A DNA stretch of 28,155 nt. Origin: an uncultured Lachnospiraceae bacterium (lineage in GTDB: Bacteria > Bacillota > Clostridia > Lachnospirales > Lachnospiraceae). Position 1 is the first letter of the stretch; each line of letters begins with the position of its first letter. A program made the translations under genes and the position numbers. The stretch covers positions 1 through 28,155 of the forward strand of contig CAKRRJ010000028.1 in the NCBI GenBank assembly GCA_934394615.1. Reading direction: 5' to 3'. The notes below the pieces were generated by a model. The model saw only the letters and a program-made list of their open reading frames with translations. It was not told the origin of the DNA and searched no databases. Shown here one piece after another: positions 8,021 to 17,991 of the stretch.

Positions 8021-8051
8021 AAGGAGGCAGGGGTTTTCCCCGCATCAGATG
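8021..8051 (+). promoter_or_regulatory. Ribosome binding site with a hairpin between SD and start codon
   Basis: AAGGAGG (8021-8027) is 21 nt from the ATG (8049), far beyond normal spacing. The gap contains the perfect hairpin GGGG-TTTT-CCCC (8030-8041). If folded, it removes 12 nt and leaves an effective spacing of 9 nt. No other ATG, GTG or TTG occurs between the SD and this ATG in any frame. Confidence 0.55.
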
Positions 8052-11000
8052 AGTTTATTACATAATAATACATTAGGAATCGATATTGGTTCCACTACCG
8101 TTAAAATCGCAGTTTTAGACAGCGAACACCATATGTTATTCACCGACTACGAGCGCCACTATGCCAACATCCAGGAGACGCTCGCTCTTTTATTATCAAG
8201 AGCAAAAGAAAAACTCGGCGAAATGAATGTTTCTCCGAGCATCACAGGCTCCGGCGGCCTGACCCTGTCCGGACACTTAAACATTCCCTTCACCCAGGAG
8301 GTAGTAGCCGTTGCTACTGCCCTGCAGGACTATGCCCCGCAGACCGATGTAGCCATTGAGCTGGGCGGCGAGGACGCCAAGATCATTTACTTTACCGGCG
8401 GCATCGACCAGCGCATGAACGGCATCTGCGCAGGCGGCACCGGTTCCTTTATCGACCAGATGGCATCCCTCTTACAGACCGATGCATCCGGCCTGAATGA
8501 ATACGCCAAAAACTACCAGATGATCTACCCGATCGCGGCCCGCTGCGGCGTGTTCGCGAAATCCGATATCCAGCCGCTCATCAATGAGGGCGCAACCAGA
8601 GAGGATCTGGCAGCATCCATCTTTCAGGCAGTCGTGAACCAGACCATCAGCGGACTGGCCTGCGGCAAGCCGATCCGCGGCACCGTGGCTTTCCTTGGCG
8701 GTCCGCTTCACTTTTTACCAGAGCTGCGCAAGGCCTTTATCCGAACCCTGAATCTGGATGCCGAGCACATTGTAGCGCCGGATCACTCCCATCTGTTTGC
8801 TGCCATCGGCGCAGCCATGAACGCAGATGAAAAAGTGACCGTATCCTTAACCGATATGATCAGCCGCCTCACCTCCGGCATCAAGATGGAGTTTGAGGTC
8901 AAGCGTATGGACCCGCTCTTTGCGTCCCAGGAAGATTACGACGCCTTCCAGGCCCGTCATGCACAGCATCAGGTAAAAAAAGGAGACTTATCCACCTACA
9001 GCGGCAATTGTTACCTGGGAATCGACGCCGGTTCCACCACCACCAAGGTAGCCCTGGTCGGTGAAGACGGAAGCCTGCTCTACAGCTTCTACGACAACAA
9101 CAACGGAAGCACCATCGCAACTGCCATCCGTGCGATTTCCGAGATTAAGGAAAAACTGCCGGAGACCGCGCACATTGCCTGGTCCTGTTCCACCGGCTAC
9201 GGCGAGGCGCTGTTAAAGTCCGCCCTGATGTTAGATGAGGGCGAGGTCGAGACCATCTCCCACTACTACGCTGCCGCGTTCTTTGAGCCGGATGTAGACT
9301 GCATCCTGGACATTGGCGGCCAGGACATGAAGTGCATCCGCATCAAGGATAATACCGTGGACAGCGTGCAGTTAAATGAGGCCTGCTCCTCCGGCTGCGG
9401 TTCCTTCATCGAGACATTCGCGAAATCCTTAAACTATTCGGTCATCGACTTCGCGAAGGAAGCGCTCTTTGCGAAGAACCCGACCGACCTTGGCACCCGC
9501 TGCACCGTGTTCATGAACTCCAACGTAAAGCAGGCGCAGAAAGAGGGCGCAACCGTTGCGGATATCTCCGCAGGCCTGGCTTACTCCGTTATCAAGAACG
9601 CGCTGTTTAAGGTTATCAAGATCACCAGTGCATCCGACCTGGGCAAACACGTTGTCGTTCAGGGTGGTACGTTCTACAACGACGCGGTTCTGCGCAGCTT
9701 TGAGAAGATTGCAGGCTGTGAGGCAGTCCGCCCGGACATTGCCGGCATCATGGGCGCCTTTGGCGCGGCCCTCATCGCGCGAGAGCGCTGCAATCCGGAA
9801 AAGGGCACTTCCATGCTGCCGCTCGACCGGATCCTTTCCTTAAAATATGAAACTTCCATGGCACGCTGCAAGGGCTGCACCAACCATTGCGTTCTCACCA
9901 TCAACCGTTTTGACGGCGGACGCCAGTTCATCAGCGGCAACCGCTGTGAGCGCGGCCTCGGAAAAGAAAAAGCCAAGAAAGAGATTCCGAACCTGTTCGA
10001 CTACAAGTATCACCGGATGTTCGACTACGAGCCGCTTCCGGCAGATGAAGCGGTACGAGGCACCATCGGCGTTCCGCGTGTCTTAAACATGTACGAGAAC
10101 TTCCCGTTCTGGGCTACGTTCTTAAAGGAACTGAAATTCCGCGTGATCCTGTCGCCGCAGTCCACCAGAAAAATCTACGAGCTGGGCATTGAGTCCATCC
10201 CGAGTGAATCGGAGTGCTATCCGGCAAAACTGGTACACGGCCACATTTCCTGGCTGATCCGTCAGGGCGTGCGCGATATCTTCTATCCGTGCATCCCGTA
10301 TGAGCGCAATGAGACCCCGCAGGCAGGCAACCATTATAACTGCCCGATGGTCACCTCTTATGCTGAGAACATCAAAAACAACGTGGAAGAGCTCACCGAG
10401 TTCAATGTCCACTTTATGAATCCGTTCTTTGCCTTCACCAACGAGGAGGTGCTCACGAAGCAGCTCATCGTGGAGTTTGGTAAGGAATACAACATCTCCT
10501 CTGTAGAAGTACAGAAAGCCGCTCACGCCGCATGGGAAGAGCTTCTGGCATCCCGCCGCGACATGGAAAAGAAGGGCGAGGAAACCATTGCCTGGTTAAA
10601 GGAGCATGACCGCCACGGCATCGTGCTGGCCGGCCGTCCATACCATGTAGATCCAGAGATCAACCACGGTATTCCGGAGCTCATCACCTCCTATGGATTT
10701 GCAGTCCTCACCGAGGATTCCATCTCCCATCTGGCAGACGCCGAGCGCCCGCTCATCGTCACGGACCAGTGGATGTACCACTCCAGATTATACCGCGCCG
10801 CTACCTATGTGAAGAACAGCGAGTGCCTGGACTTAATCCAGTTAAACTCCTTCGGCTGCGGCCTGGATGCTGTTACCACCGACCAGGTACATGATATCCT
10901 GACCGGTTCCGGCAAAATTTATACCGTATTAAAGATCGATGAGGTCAACAACCTCGGTGCGGCAAGAATCCGTATCCGTTCTCTCATCGCAGCCTTAAAG

Positions 11001-12308
11001 GTGCGTCAGCAGAAGCACTTCGAGCGCAAGGTCGTATCCAGCGCTTACAACCGCGTGGTCTTCACCAAGGAAATGAAGAAAGACTACACCCTGCTCTGCC
11101 CGCAGATGTCCCCGATTCATTTTGAGCTGATCGAACCGGCCATCCGCGCCTTCGGCTACAACATCGAAGTGTTAAAGAACGACAGCAAAAGTGCCGTGGA
11201 TGTAGGCCTGCAGTACGTCAACAACGATGCCTGCTACCCGTCCCTGATCGTCATCGGCCAGATTATGGATGCGCTGTTATCCGGCAAGTATGACTTAAAC
11301 CGCACCGCTGTACTCATGAGCCAGACCGGCGGCGGCTGCCGTGCTTCCAACTACATCGGATTTATCCGCCGTGCCCTGGAAAAGGCCGGCATGCCGCAGG
11401 TTCCGGTCATCTCCGTCAACGCCAACGGCATGGAGACAAACCCGGGCTTCACCTTCACGCCGGGCCTCATCACCAAGGCCATGCAGGGCGTTGTTTACGG
11501 CGATATCTTCATGCGCGTGCTCTACGCAACCCGTCCTTACGAGAAGGTTCCGGGCTCCGCGAACGCGCTGCATGAAAAATGGAAAGAGCGCTGCATGAAG
11601 AGTCTTTCCACCCGCTCCGCAAATATGACGGAGTTTGGACGAAACATCAAGGGAATTATCCGTGACTTTGATGAGCTGCCGCGTCTGGATGTGAAGAAGC
11701 CGAAAGTCGGCATTGTCGGCGAGATTCTGGTTAAATTCTCCCCGCTGGCCAACAACCACATCGTTGATCTGCTGGAATCCGAGGGAGCCGAGGCCGTGAT
11801 GCCGGATCTGATGGACTTCCTGCTGTACTGCTTCTACAACAGCAACTTCAAGGCAGACCACCTCGGCGGAAAGCGTTCCACCGCCCGCCTGTGCAACCTG
11901 GGAATCTCCTTACTGGAGTACTTCCGCAAGACCGCACGCAAGGAACTGGAAGCCAGCAAGAACTTCACCCCGCCGTCCCGTATCTGGGAGCTGGCGGATA
12001 TGGCAAAGCACTATGTATCCCTGGGCAACCAGACCGGTGAGGGCTGGTTCTTAACCGGTGAGATGCTGGAGCTGATCCACAGCGGTGTCAAGAACATCGT
12101 CTGTACCCAGCCGTTCGGATGCCTGCCGAACCACATCGTGGGCAAGGGCGTCATCAAAGAGCTGCGCGCATCCCATCCGGAGGCAAATATCATTGCCGTC
12201 GATTACGATCCGGGTGCCAGCGAAGTAAACCAGCTGAACCGTATCAAGCTGATGCTGGCAACAGCGCAGAAACAGCTGCACGCGGAAGAAAATAAGGCAA
12301 TTTCGTAA
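8049..12308 (+). CDS. Giant acyl-CoA dehydratase activase-related protein (tandem ASKHA ATPases + DUF2229 + HgdB-like)
   Basis: 1419 residues. There are two BadF/HgdC-type ATPase modules in one chain. The first (about 8-260) has [26 protein letters not shown] with C127, and [10 protein letters not shown] with C166. The second (about 322-580) has [26 protein letters not shown] with C446/C450, and TRCTVFMNS with C485. In HgdC two such cysteines per subunit hold one [4Fe-4S] cluster across a homodimer, so this chain may form an internal pseudodimer. A CKGCTNHC cluster (607-614) precedes the DUF2229 region (about 670-900). The rest resembles HgdB/HgdA-type subunits, with [10 protein letters not shown] (1093-1102) and [11 protein letters not shown] (1352-1362). 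The family is widespread in clostridia. Low-potential electron transfer is inferred; the substrate is unknown. No dehydratase genes lie nearby. Confidence 0.9.
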   Translation: MSLLHNNTLGIDIGSTTVKIAVLDSEHHMLFTDYERHYANIQETLALLLSRAKEKLGEMNVSPSITGSGGLTLSGHLNIPFTQEVVAVATALQDYAPQTDVAIELGGEDAKIIYFTGGIDQRMNGICAGGTGSFIDQMASLLQTDASGLNEYAKNYQMIYPIAARCGVFAKSDIQPLINEGATREDLAASIFQAVVNQTISGLACGKPIRGTVAFLGGPLHFLPELRKAFIRTLNLDAEHIVAPDHSHLFAAIGAAMNADEKVTVSLTDMISRLTSGIKMEFEVKRMDPLFASQEDYDAFQARHAQHQVKKGDLSTYSGNCYLGIDAGSTTTKVALVGEDGSLLYSFYDNNNGSTIATAIRAISEIKEKLPETAHIAWSCSTGYGEALLKSALMLDEGEVETISHYYAAAFFEPDVDCILDIGGQDMKCIRIKDNTVDSVQLNEACSSGCGSFIETFAKSLNYSVIDFAKEALFAKNPTDLGTRCTVFMNSNVKQAQKEGATVADISAGLAYSVIKNALFKVIKITSASDLGKHVVVQGGTFYNDAVLRSFEKIAGCEAVRPDIAGIMGAFGAALIARERCNPEKGTSMLPLDRILSLKYETSMARCKGCTNHCVLTINRFDGGRQFISGNRCERGLGKEKAKKEIPNLFDYKYHRMFDYEPLPADEAVRGTIGVPRVLNMYENFPFWATFLKELKFRVILSPQSTRKIYELGIESIPSESECYPAKLVHGHISWLIRQGVRDIFYPCIPYERNETPQAGNHYNCPMVTSYAENIKNNVEELTEFNVHFMNPFFAFTNEEVLTKQLIVEFGKEYNISSVEVQKAAHAAWEELLASRRDMEKKGEETIAWLKEHDRHGIVLAGRPYHVDPEINHGIPELITSYGFAVLTEDSISHLADAERPLIVTDQWMYHSRLYRAATYVKNSECLDLIQLNSFGCGLDAVTTDQVHDILTGSGKIYTVLKIDEVNNLGAARIRIRSLIAALKVRQQKHFERKVVSSAYNRVVFTKEMKKDYTLLCPQMSPIHFELIEPAIRAFGYNIEVLKNDSKSAVDVGLQYVNNDACYPSLIVIGQIMDALLSGKYDLNRTAVLMSQTGGGCRASNYIGFIRRALEKAGMPQVPVISVNANGMETNPGFTFTPGLITKAMQGVVYGDIFMRVLYATRPYEKVPGSANALHEKWKERCMKSLSTRSANMTEFGRNIKGIIRDFDELPRLDVKKPKVGIVGEILVKFSPLANNHIVDLLESEGAEAVMPDLMDFLLYCFYNSNFKADHLGGKRSTARLCNLGISLLEYFRKTARKELEASKNFTPPSRIWELADMAKHYVSLGNQTGEGWFLTGEMLELIHSGVKNIVCTQPFGCLPNHIVGKGVIKELRASHPEANIIAVDYDPGASEVNQLNRIKLMLATAQKQLHAEENKAIS

Positions 12309-12329
12309 AAATTTAAATCATAAGCACTA

Positions 12330-12376
12330 AAGGTCCGAAGTTCCGGGAATATGCCGACCGCCTTCGGACCTTATTA
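12330..12376 (+). terminator. Terminator of the activase-like gene
   Basis: AAGGTCCGAAG (12330-12340) and CTTCGGACCTT (12362-12372) form a perfect 11-bp stem 21 nt after the stop codon. The T-tract is poor (TTATTAG). Confidence 0.65.
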
Positions 12377-12606
12377 GCGTCTTGACTTCTTCTTATCCCG
12401 ATACATGGCCTGGTCGGCGAGGTAGTAGACTTTTCAAAGGAGAACTCTCCGGTTTCCAGATAATGATCCCGCTCATCCCAGGCAACCTCAGTAAAGGCCG
12501 GTTCATATCCTGCTCTCCGGCAGGCTTCCTTGGCAATGTCCGCATCAATTCCCGCGTAATCTCCATTTCGGTCGATATAGAAAATTTGTTCTCTGTTTTC
12601 TATCTT
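12374..12606 (-). pseudogene. Remnant of an SBP_bac_3-GGDEF diguanylate cyclase
   Basis: Minus-strand translation gives two fragments in different frames. The first, from about 12606, reads NREQIFYIDRNGDYAGIDAD and then IAKEACRRAGYEPAFTEVAW, resembling the N-terminal lobe of a family 3 extracellular solute-binding domain. It is preceded directly by an in-frame TGA (12607-12609). The second reads VYYLADQAMYRDKKKSRR and stops at TAA (12374-12376), the typical last helix of a GGDEF domain. The junction is near 12425. A membrane-bound sensor cyclase with its middle, including the GGDEF active site, deleted is the simplest explanation. It cannot make c-di-GMP. This is the only identifiable content of the 335-nt gap, apart from the terminator at its left end. 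Confidence 0.65.
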
Positions 12607-12643
12607 TCATGCTCCTTCCCCTTGCCAATTTTGTTCTGAGTTT

Positions 12644-15600
12644 TTACTGCGGAGTCAGAATCTTAAGCAGCTCCTCCTTGCTGAGGCTGCCGATGGATAC
12701 CTGTTCTCCGGAAATGATCTGGTCTGCCAGATCCCGTTTCTGTTCCTGGAGATTTAAAATATTCTCCTCTACGGTATCCTTCATGATCAGTTTGAACACC
12801 GATACCTGTTTTTCCTGACCGATGCGGTGCGCACGGTCAGTCGCCTGGTTCTGTGCTGCCACATTCCACCACGGATCATAGTGGATGACTACGTCCGCTG
12901 CCGTAAGATTCAGTCCGGTTCCGCCGGCTTTCAGGGAAATAAGGAACACTTTTGTATCGTCCGTCTGGAACGCTCCGGCCATGCGGATACGCTCTTCTTT
13001 CGGCGTTGCTCCCGTCAGTTTGTGGTACGCGATCTCTTCTTTTTTCAGGCGTTTCTCGATCCGTTCCAGCATGGAAGTGAACTGGGAGAACAAAAGGATC
13101 TTATGCCCTCCCGCAATGCCGCCCTGAATCAGTTCCATGCAGGTGTCAAGCTTTGCGGAGCCGCCTTTGTAGCGGTCGAAGCACAGCGACGGATCGCAGC
13201 AGATCTGACGCAGCTTTGTGAGTTCTGCCAGCACCTGCAGACGCTCTTCGCCCGATGCCGGACCGCTCATCTGCTGCAATTCTTCCTTTAACGCAAGCGC
13301 ATGCGCGGTGTAGAGCTGCTTCTGCTCCTCGCCCGCCATGGAATAAACCACCGTCTCGAGTTTATCCGGGAGGTCTTTTAAGACATCCTTCTTTAAGCGG
13401 CGAAGCACAAACGGTCCGCTGAGCCTGCGCAGGTTCTTTAATGCATATGGATCCGCGTCTTTGGCGATCGGAGTCTCAAACTGCCTGCGAAACTGCGCAT
13501 AACTGAACAAAAATCCCGGCATCAGATAATCAAAAATGCTCCAGAGCTCAGACAGCCGGTTTTCAATCGGGGTGCCAGTCAGGGCAAAGCGGGTCTGGGA
13601 CTGAATCATCTTAACAGACTTGGCGCTCTGGGTAAGCGGATTTTTGATATACTGAGCCTCATCGATAACCTGGAAGCGGAACTGGAATGGCTCATAAAAA
13701 GCAATATCACGCTTTAACAAATCGTAGGAGGTGATGAGGATCTGCGGATGTTGAATGGCATCTACGGGTTCTGAAACCGCTTCCCCCGAAGCTGCGTTTG
13801 GTGCTGCTTCTCCGGTCCGCGCCGCGATTTTTAAAATCTCCTCCCGCTCCGGTGCCGTTCCCGCCACAGTCTGCACCGTGAGATCCGGCGCAAAGCGTTT
13901 TAGCTCATTCTCCCAGTTGTAAACCAGAGAAGCCGGGCACACGATCAGCGACTGGGACTCCGGGTGCTCTTCTGCCTCTGCCTGCAGCAGCGCGATGACC
14001 TGGATCGTCTTTCCAAGGCCCATATCGTCTGCCAGAATTCCTCCAAACCCATTTACATCGAGTGTTTTCAGCCAGCGGTAGCCGTTTTTCTGGTATCCGC
14101 GCAGCACCTGCTGCAGGGAAGCCGGAACCGCATAATCGCTGTCTTCCACCGACTTCATGCCGCGGACCACGGCGCGGAACAGATTATCCCGGTAAAACGT
14201 AATGCCAGTTCCCTCTTTCAGCACACTGTCCAGATACAGCGCCCGGTACATCGAAACTTTCACTGTGCCGGATAAAAGATCGTTCCGCCCGATCCCGAGA
14301 CTGTCCGTCATGCGTGCCACCGTCATAATTCCATTCTCATCGACATTCAGAAATTCTCCGCTGCGCAGGCGGTAATATTTCTTTTTCGGATCGTAGCCGG
14401 ACAAAATGTCCAGAAGCTCATCCCGCGACATGCCCTCGGCGTCGACGCTGAGTTCCAGCCATCTCCCTGCGGTCTGCACGCCAACCTTCACCTGTGGTGA
14501 CGGCAGAACACGGATTTTTCTTGCCGCATCCGAAACCAGGACCTGGCCAAGCGTCATAAACTCATCCATGCCCTCGGAGAGCAGCCGGTAAAGTGCCTCC
14601 TCATCGTTGCGAATGACCAGATACTCCGACTCTCCGTCGCGGTACTGGAAATATTTTGTGATTGCCTGGCTGATGCGGAACTCGCCCGGCACATCACGGC
14701 AGATGATCCGCGGCACCTTGTCGTCGTTGAGCGGCGAAAACGAGAAATCCCCATAAGAGAGCATCGGCTTCATGGTGATCTCGTCCAGTCCGGTACTGTC
14801 GAACGAGAACTGTGCCTTTAGTTCCTTTGGCCGGTAACTCTCCAGGTCCACATCGTTCACAGTAAGCTCCGCATAAGGAAGGATTTTCTGCAGCACCCGC
14901 TCATAAAACAGCGGGATATCGCGGTCCTGAATATCCAGCGTATGGCTTTTTTTATCTTTCAGCACCTGTTCCAGAAACACGCCAAGCTCTCTGGATTCCA
15001 TCTCATCCAGGCACATGAGGCTTGTGTCATTACCCACATACCAGCCGCGCTCTCCGGGAATACCGAAGAGTTCCTGGTCTACCGAAACAGAAATGCCATC
15101 GCGGCCTGCCCGGCAGATCTGCACCGGCAGACGCATGCACTCCTGTTTTACCTTTACCGTGCTGTGCGTACCGTCAGAAAACTCCACATCCAGTTCCCGG
15201 CCTTCCATGAGCTGAAAGAAGCGGTCGCGGTTTGCCCGGTTCAAATTCAGGGTGCGCAGTCCCTGCATGGTAACGAATGAACTCTTCCGAAACTGTTCAA
15301 AATGCTCCTGGTAAACCTGCACCAGCTCCAGAAGGAGGGCACAAAGTTCACGATCCTCCTCCGCAAACGCGTTCAGGCTGTGATGAAATGTGAGCTGCTT
15401 TCCATAGGAAACACTGGCTCCGGTGCGAACGGCCTCCGCAAACGCCATCAGATCTTTCATAACATAAAAACGATCCCGTCCAAGCTTAAATTCCAGGCTG
15501 ACAGAACCGTTTTTCAATATCAGGCGCGGCACCAGGCGGATTTCCGTCTCCTCCGCATCCTGAATGATCTGCGCCACTTCCCGGTTCGTATACTCCCGGA

Positions 15601-15865
15601 TCATGGTGCGGATCTCCTGTGCTGTGGAGACCGGACGGCCTGAATTCTGCTCCTGTTCTTTTTTCCATTGTTCCCACACAAGTTTCGCATGTGCGCACAT
15701 GCCCCTGTAGGAATTTCCGTTCCCACAAGAACAAGAGTAGTCACGTATCTGACTACCCTTGACATATAAACTCACCTTATATAAGCTGTCTCCATCCTGG
15801 ACGGAGGCGCGGATTCCCTGCTCTCCCTTCCAGAATGTGCTGGTGGCGGACTCCGTTATCTTCAT
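12644..15865 (-). CDS. SWIM zinc-finger SNF2-family helicase/ATPase
   Basis: 1073 residues. An N-terminal SWIM finger uses C45, C47, C57 and H59 (CxC-x9-CxH). A long SNF2-associated region follows. The RecA-like motor begins with ILADDMGLGKT near residue 612, has DEAQ near 735, and ends with GTGLNLTAADVVIHYDPWWN and the arginine-finger region DRAHRIGQ near 1013. These are ATP-driven DNA translocases or remodellers; the bacterial role is poorly defined, probably repair or transcription-complex recycling. I chose the ATG at 15865, which has AAGGAGG 8 nt upstream. The open frame runs 68 codons further upstream, but that part is structured intergenic DNA and not conserved-looking protein. It lies downstream of argS on the same strand. 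Confidence 0.92.
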   Translation of the reverse strand: MKITESATSTFWKGEQGIRASVQDGDSLYKVSLYVKGSQIRDYSCSCGNGNSYRGMCAHAKLVWEQWKKEQEQNSGRPVSTAQEIRTMIREYTNREVAQIIQDAEETEIRLVPRLILKNGSVSLEFKLGRDRFYVMKDLMAFAEAVRTGASVSYGKQLTFHHSLNAFAEEDRELCALLLELVQVYQEHFEQFRKSSFVTMQGLRTLNLNRANRDRFFQLMEGRELDVEFSDGTHSTVKVKQECMRLPVQICRAGRDGISVSVDQELFGIPGERGWYVGNDTSLMCLDEMESRELGVFLEQVLKDKKSHTLDIQDRDIPLFYERVLQKILPYAELTVNDVDLESYRPKELKAQFSFDSTGLDEITMKPMLSYGDFSFSPLNDDKVPRIICRDVPGEFRISQAITKYFQYRDGESEYLVIRNDEEALYRLLSEGMDEFMTLGQVLVSDAARKIRVLPSPQVKVGVQTAGRWLELSVDAEGMSRDELLDILSGYDPKKKYYRLRSGEFLNVDENGIMTVARMTDSLGIGRNDLLSGTVKVSMYRALYLDSVLKEGTGITFYRDNLFRAVVRGMKSVEDSDYAVPASLQQVLRGYQKNGYRWLKTLDVNGFGGILADDMGLGKTIQVIALLQAEAEEHPESQSLIVCPASLVYNWENELKRFAPDLTVQTVAGTAPEREEILKIAARTGEAAPNAASGEAVSEPVDAIQHPQILITSYDLLKRDIAFYEPFQFRFQVIDEAQYIKNPLTQSAKSVKMIQSQTRFALTGTPIENRLSELWSIFDYLMPGFLFSYAQFRRQFETPIAKDADPYALKNLRRLSGPFVLRRLKKDVLKDLPDKLETVVYSMAGEEQKQLYTAHALALKEELQQMSGPASGEERLQVLAELTKLRQICCDPSLCFDRYKGGSAKLDTCMELIQGGIAGGHKILLFSQFTSMLERIEKRLKKEEIAYHKLTGATPKEERIRMAGAFQTDDTKVFLISLKAGGTGLNLTAADVVIHYDPWWNVAAQNQATDRAHRIGQEKQVSVFKLIMKDTVEENILNLQEQKRDLADQIISGEQVSIGSLSKEELLKILTPQ

Positions 15866-15902
15866 AAAAAGCGCCTCCTTGCGCATACTGGTGAAATCTG
15901 TC

Positions 15903-16035
15903 TGACATGCTTGCACAGCTCGATTCCGCTTCGCTGCATCTCGCTGCGCGGGCTTCGCCCTATAGATGCCAGCGAATCCCGAAGGCTCTGTGAGCAAGCT
16001 CACTGCCTTCGCAATCCACCGACCTCTGCATGTCA
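15903..16035. repeat. Long imperfect palindrome between argS and the SNF2 gene
   Basis: A 133-nt arrangement of nested arms: TGACATGC (15903-15910) with GCATGTCA (16028-16035); GCTTGCACAG (15909-15918) with CTGTGAGCAAGC (15988-15999), 2-nt bulge; GATTC (15922-15926) with GAATC (15974-15978); GCATCT with AGATGC; and an apical GGGC-ttc-GCCC. It has no T-tract on either side. It follows the argS stop by 11 nt on the minus strand and could act as a 3' stability element, or be a dispersed repeat. Confidence 0.6.
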
Positions 16036-16046
16036 CTGTTGTAACG

Positions 16047-17813
16047 TCACATACGACTAGGTGCTTCAAATCCGAGTACCTGGATGCATGCCTCGAGTAC
16101 GCGTTTCACCAGTGTAATGAGCGCGATCCAGCTTGCCTGGCGCTCTTTATCTTCCTCTGCCAGGATACGGGTATCGTGGTAGAAGCTATTGAAAGCGTTA
16201 GACAGGTCGAAGATATACTGGCAGATCTTGTGCGGCGCGGTCTCCGCGAACGCATTCTCCATCACATCGTTGTACTTGGACAGTTCCAGCATCAGGGCCT
16301 TCTCTGCGTCGCTGGCTGCCGGAAGGATGGCCTCTGCCTTTGCGCCCGGATTCTGTGCCTCATATTTGCCCAGAATGGATTTGATGCGGACGATGGTGTA
16401 CAGGATGTACGGACCGGTGTTGCCCTCGAAGGAGATAAAGCGGTCGATATCGAACACATAATCCTTCGCTGCCTGATTGGACAGGTCACCATATTTTAAA
16501 GCTGCAAGGCCAACGATCTTTGCGGTCTCCTTTGCCTCAGCCTCATCCATGCTGCGGTTTTCCATAATACGGTTGTAAACAGCCTCATCGATATCGGCAA
16601 TGAGGTGCTCCAGACGCATGACACCGCCCTCTCTGGTCTTAAACGGCTTTCCATCCTTGCCGTTCATGGTACCGAAGCCGATGTGGATCATCGGGGTTTC
16701 CGGTTTTACATAGCCGGCCTTCTTTGCCACACGGAACACCTGCTTGAAATGCAGTTCCTGGCGTTTATCGGTAATGTAAACATATTTGACCGGCTGGAAA
16801 TCTTTCTCACGCTGGATGATGGTTCCCAGATCGGAGGTTGCGTACAGGGCAGCGCCGTCGGACTTGCGCACGATACACGGTGGCAGTTCCTTGGAGTCGG
16901 TCGGCTCAGTCACATCAACAACCAGAGCGCCCTGGCTCTCGTATGCCAGACCCTTGTCCTGCAGATCCTGGATCAGCCACGGAATGTACTCCTCAGCATC
17001 GCTCTCGCCTTTCCAGAGTTCAAAATGAACATCCAGATTGTCGTAGTTTCTCTTTAAGTCTGCCAGGGAAACGCTCATGATGTGCTTCCAGATAGCAGTG
17101 AACGGCGGATAACCCTTCTGAAGCTTGAAAGTTGCAGTCTGCGCGCGCTCCTTGAACGCCTCATCCACTTTAGACTTGCCGCTTGCGGTCGGGTAAATGT
17201 CTTCCAGCTCGCTGATGGTAAACGGCGGCTCAGATGGATACTCCCCGGTGTAGTTCTCATCAAAATAAACCAGATCCGGCTTGCGGTCGCGCAGCTCCTC
17301 GATGATGAGACCCATCTGAAGGCCCCAGTCGCCAAGATGCACGTCGCCGATCATGTTGTAGCCTAAGTAACGGCCCATGCGCTTTACACTCTCACCGATT
17401 ACAGCAGAACGCAGATGGCCGACATGCAGCGGTTTCGCCACGTTAGCTCCGCCGTAGTCCACGATAATAGTCTCACCGTGGCCTTCTTCCTCCACGCCAA
17501 GCTTCTCTTCCTTTGCCATGCCGTTCATGAAATCAGCCAGATAAGCAGCATTTAAACGGATGTTGATGAAACCAGGCATAACCGCGTTGATCTCGGAGAA
17601 CATGCCGTCGCCGTTTAACTTTTCCACAACCTCATTTGCAATGTCGATCGGTTTCTTTTTATAAGCCTTGGCTGCTGCCATAGCGCCGTTGCACTGGTAC
17701 TCACATAAGTCCGGGCGGTTGGATAACACAACCTTTGCGTAGGACGCGTCGTAGCCACAGGCAGTAAATGCAGACTTCATCTCGTCTGCGATCAGATCCA
17801 GAATTTTCTTCAC
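16047..17813 (-). CDS. argS: Arginyl-tRNA synthetase
   Basis: 588 residues, class I synthetase that charges tRNA-Arg. An N-terminal Add-1 domain (1-110) leads to GGANVAKPLHVGHLRSAVIG with the HIGH signature as HVGH (130-133). The KMSK position is degenerate (FKTREGGVMRLEHL), as in many ArgRS enzymes. The C-terminal helical DALR anticodon-binding domain ends VLGFEAPSRM. The start codon is GTG (17813), set by AAAGGAGA 7 nt upstream. A near-consensus promoter lies at 17861-17889, and I see no T-box, so expression may be constitutive. It is divergent from efp; both are translation genes. Confidence 0.97.
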   Translation of the reverse strand: MKKILDLIADEMKSAFTACGYDASYAKVVLSNRPDLCEYQCNGAMAAAKAYKKKPIDIANEVVEKLNGDGMFSEINAVMPGFINIRLNAAYLADFMNGMAKEEKLGVEEEGHGETIIVDYGGANVAKPLHVGHLRSAVIGESVKRMGRYLGYNMIGDVHLGDWGLQMGLIIEELRDRKPDLVYFDENYTGEYPSEPPFTISELEDIYPTASGKSKVDEAFKERAQTATFKLQKGYPPFTAIWKHIMSVSLADLKRNYDNLDVHFELWKGESDAEEYIPWLIQDLQDKGLAYESQGALVVDVTEPTDSKELPPCIVRKSDGAALYATSDLGTIIQREKDFQPVKYVYITDKRQELHFKQVFRVAKKAGYVKPETPMIHIGFGTMNGKDGKPFKTREGGVMRLEHLIADIDEAVYNRIMENRSMDEAEAKETAKIVGLAALKYGDLSNQAAKDYVFDIDRFISFEGNTGPYILYTIVRIKSILGKYEAQNPGAKAEAILPAASDAEKALMLELSKYNDVMENAFAETAPHKICQYIFDLSNAFNSFYHDTRILAEEDKERQASWIALITLVKRVLEACIQVLGFEAPSRM

Positions 17814-17860
17814 CTTTTTCTCTCCTTTGATCTTAATTCTTCCTTTTATCCTGATGTATT

Positions 17861-17889
17861 ATTATACCTGATTCAGGACTAAATTGCAA
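17861..17889 (-). promoter_or_regulatory. Promoter of argS
   Basis: On the minus strand TTGCAA (17884-17889), 17-nt spacer, TATAAT (17861-17866), about 48 nt before the GTG start. Confidence 0.8.
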
Positions 17890-17917
17890 GAATAGCCCTG
17901 TTTAAGCCAAAAAACAG

Positions 17918-17946
17918 TTGAAAAATGAAGCCTTTTAGTATAGAAT
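17918..17946 (+). promoter_or_regulatory. Promoter of efp
   Basis: TTGAAA (17918-17923), 17-nt spacer, TAGAAT (17941-17946). AAGGAGG follows at 17977-17983, 8 nt before the efp ATG. Confidence 0.75.
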
Positions 17947-17991
17947 ATAGTAGATTAATAGCGAGTACGCAAATTCAAGGAGGAATATCAC

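Noticed and set aside
8472..11861. Long antisense frames inside the activase-like gene
   Set aside because: They are shadows of a GC-biased third-codon pattern, with no SD and no family resemblance.
12382..12639. Plus-strand 85-codon frame after the activase-like gene
   Set aside because: It is the antisense of the SBP-GGDEF remnant, which reads as recognisable protein on the minus strand.
15866..16069. 68-codon N-terminal extension of the SNF2 gene
   Set aside because: It runs through the long palindrome and slightly into argS, while a strong SD supports the ATG at 15865 and the SWIM domain begins soon after.
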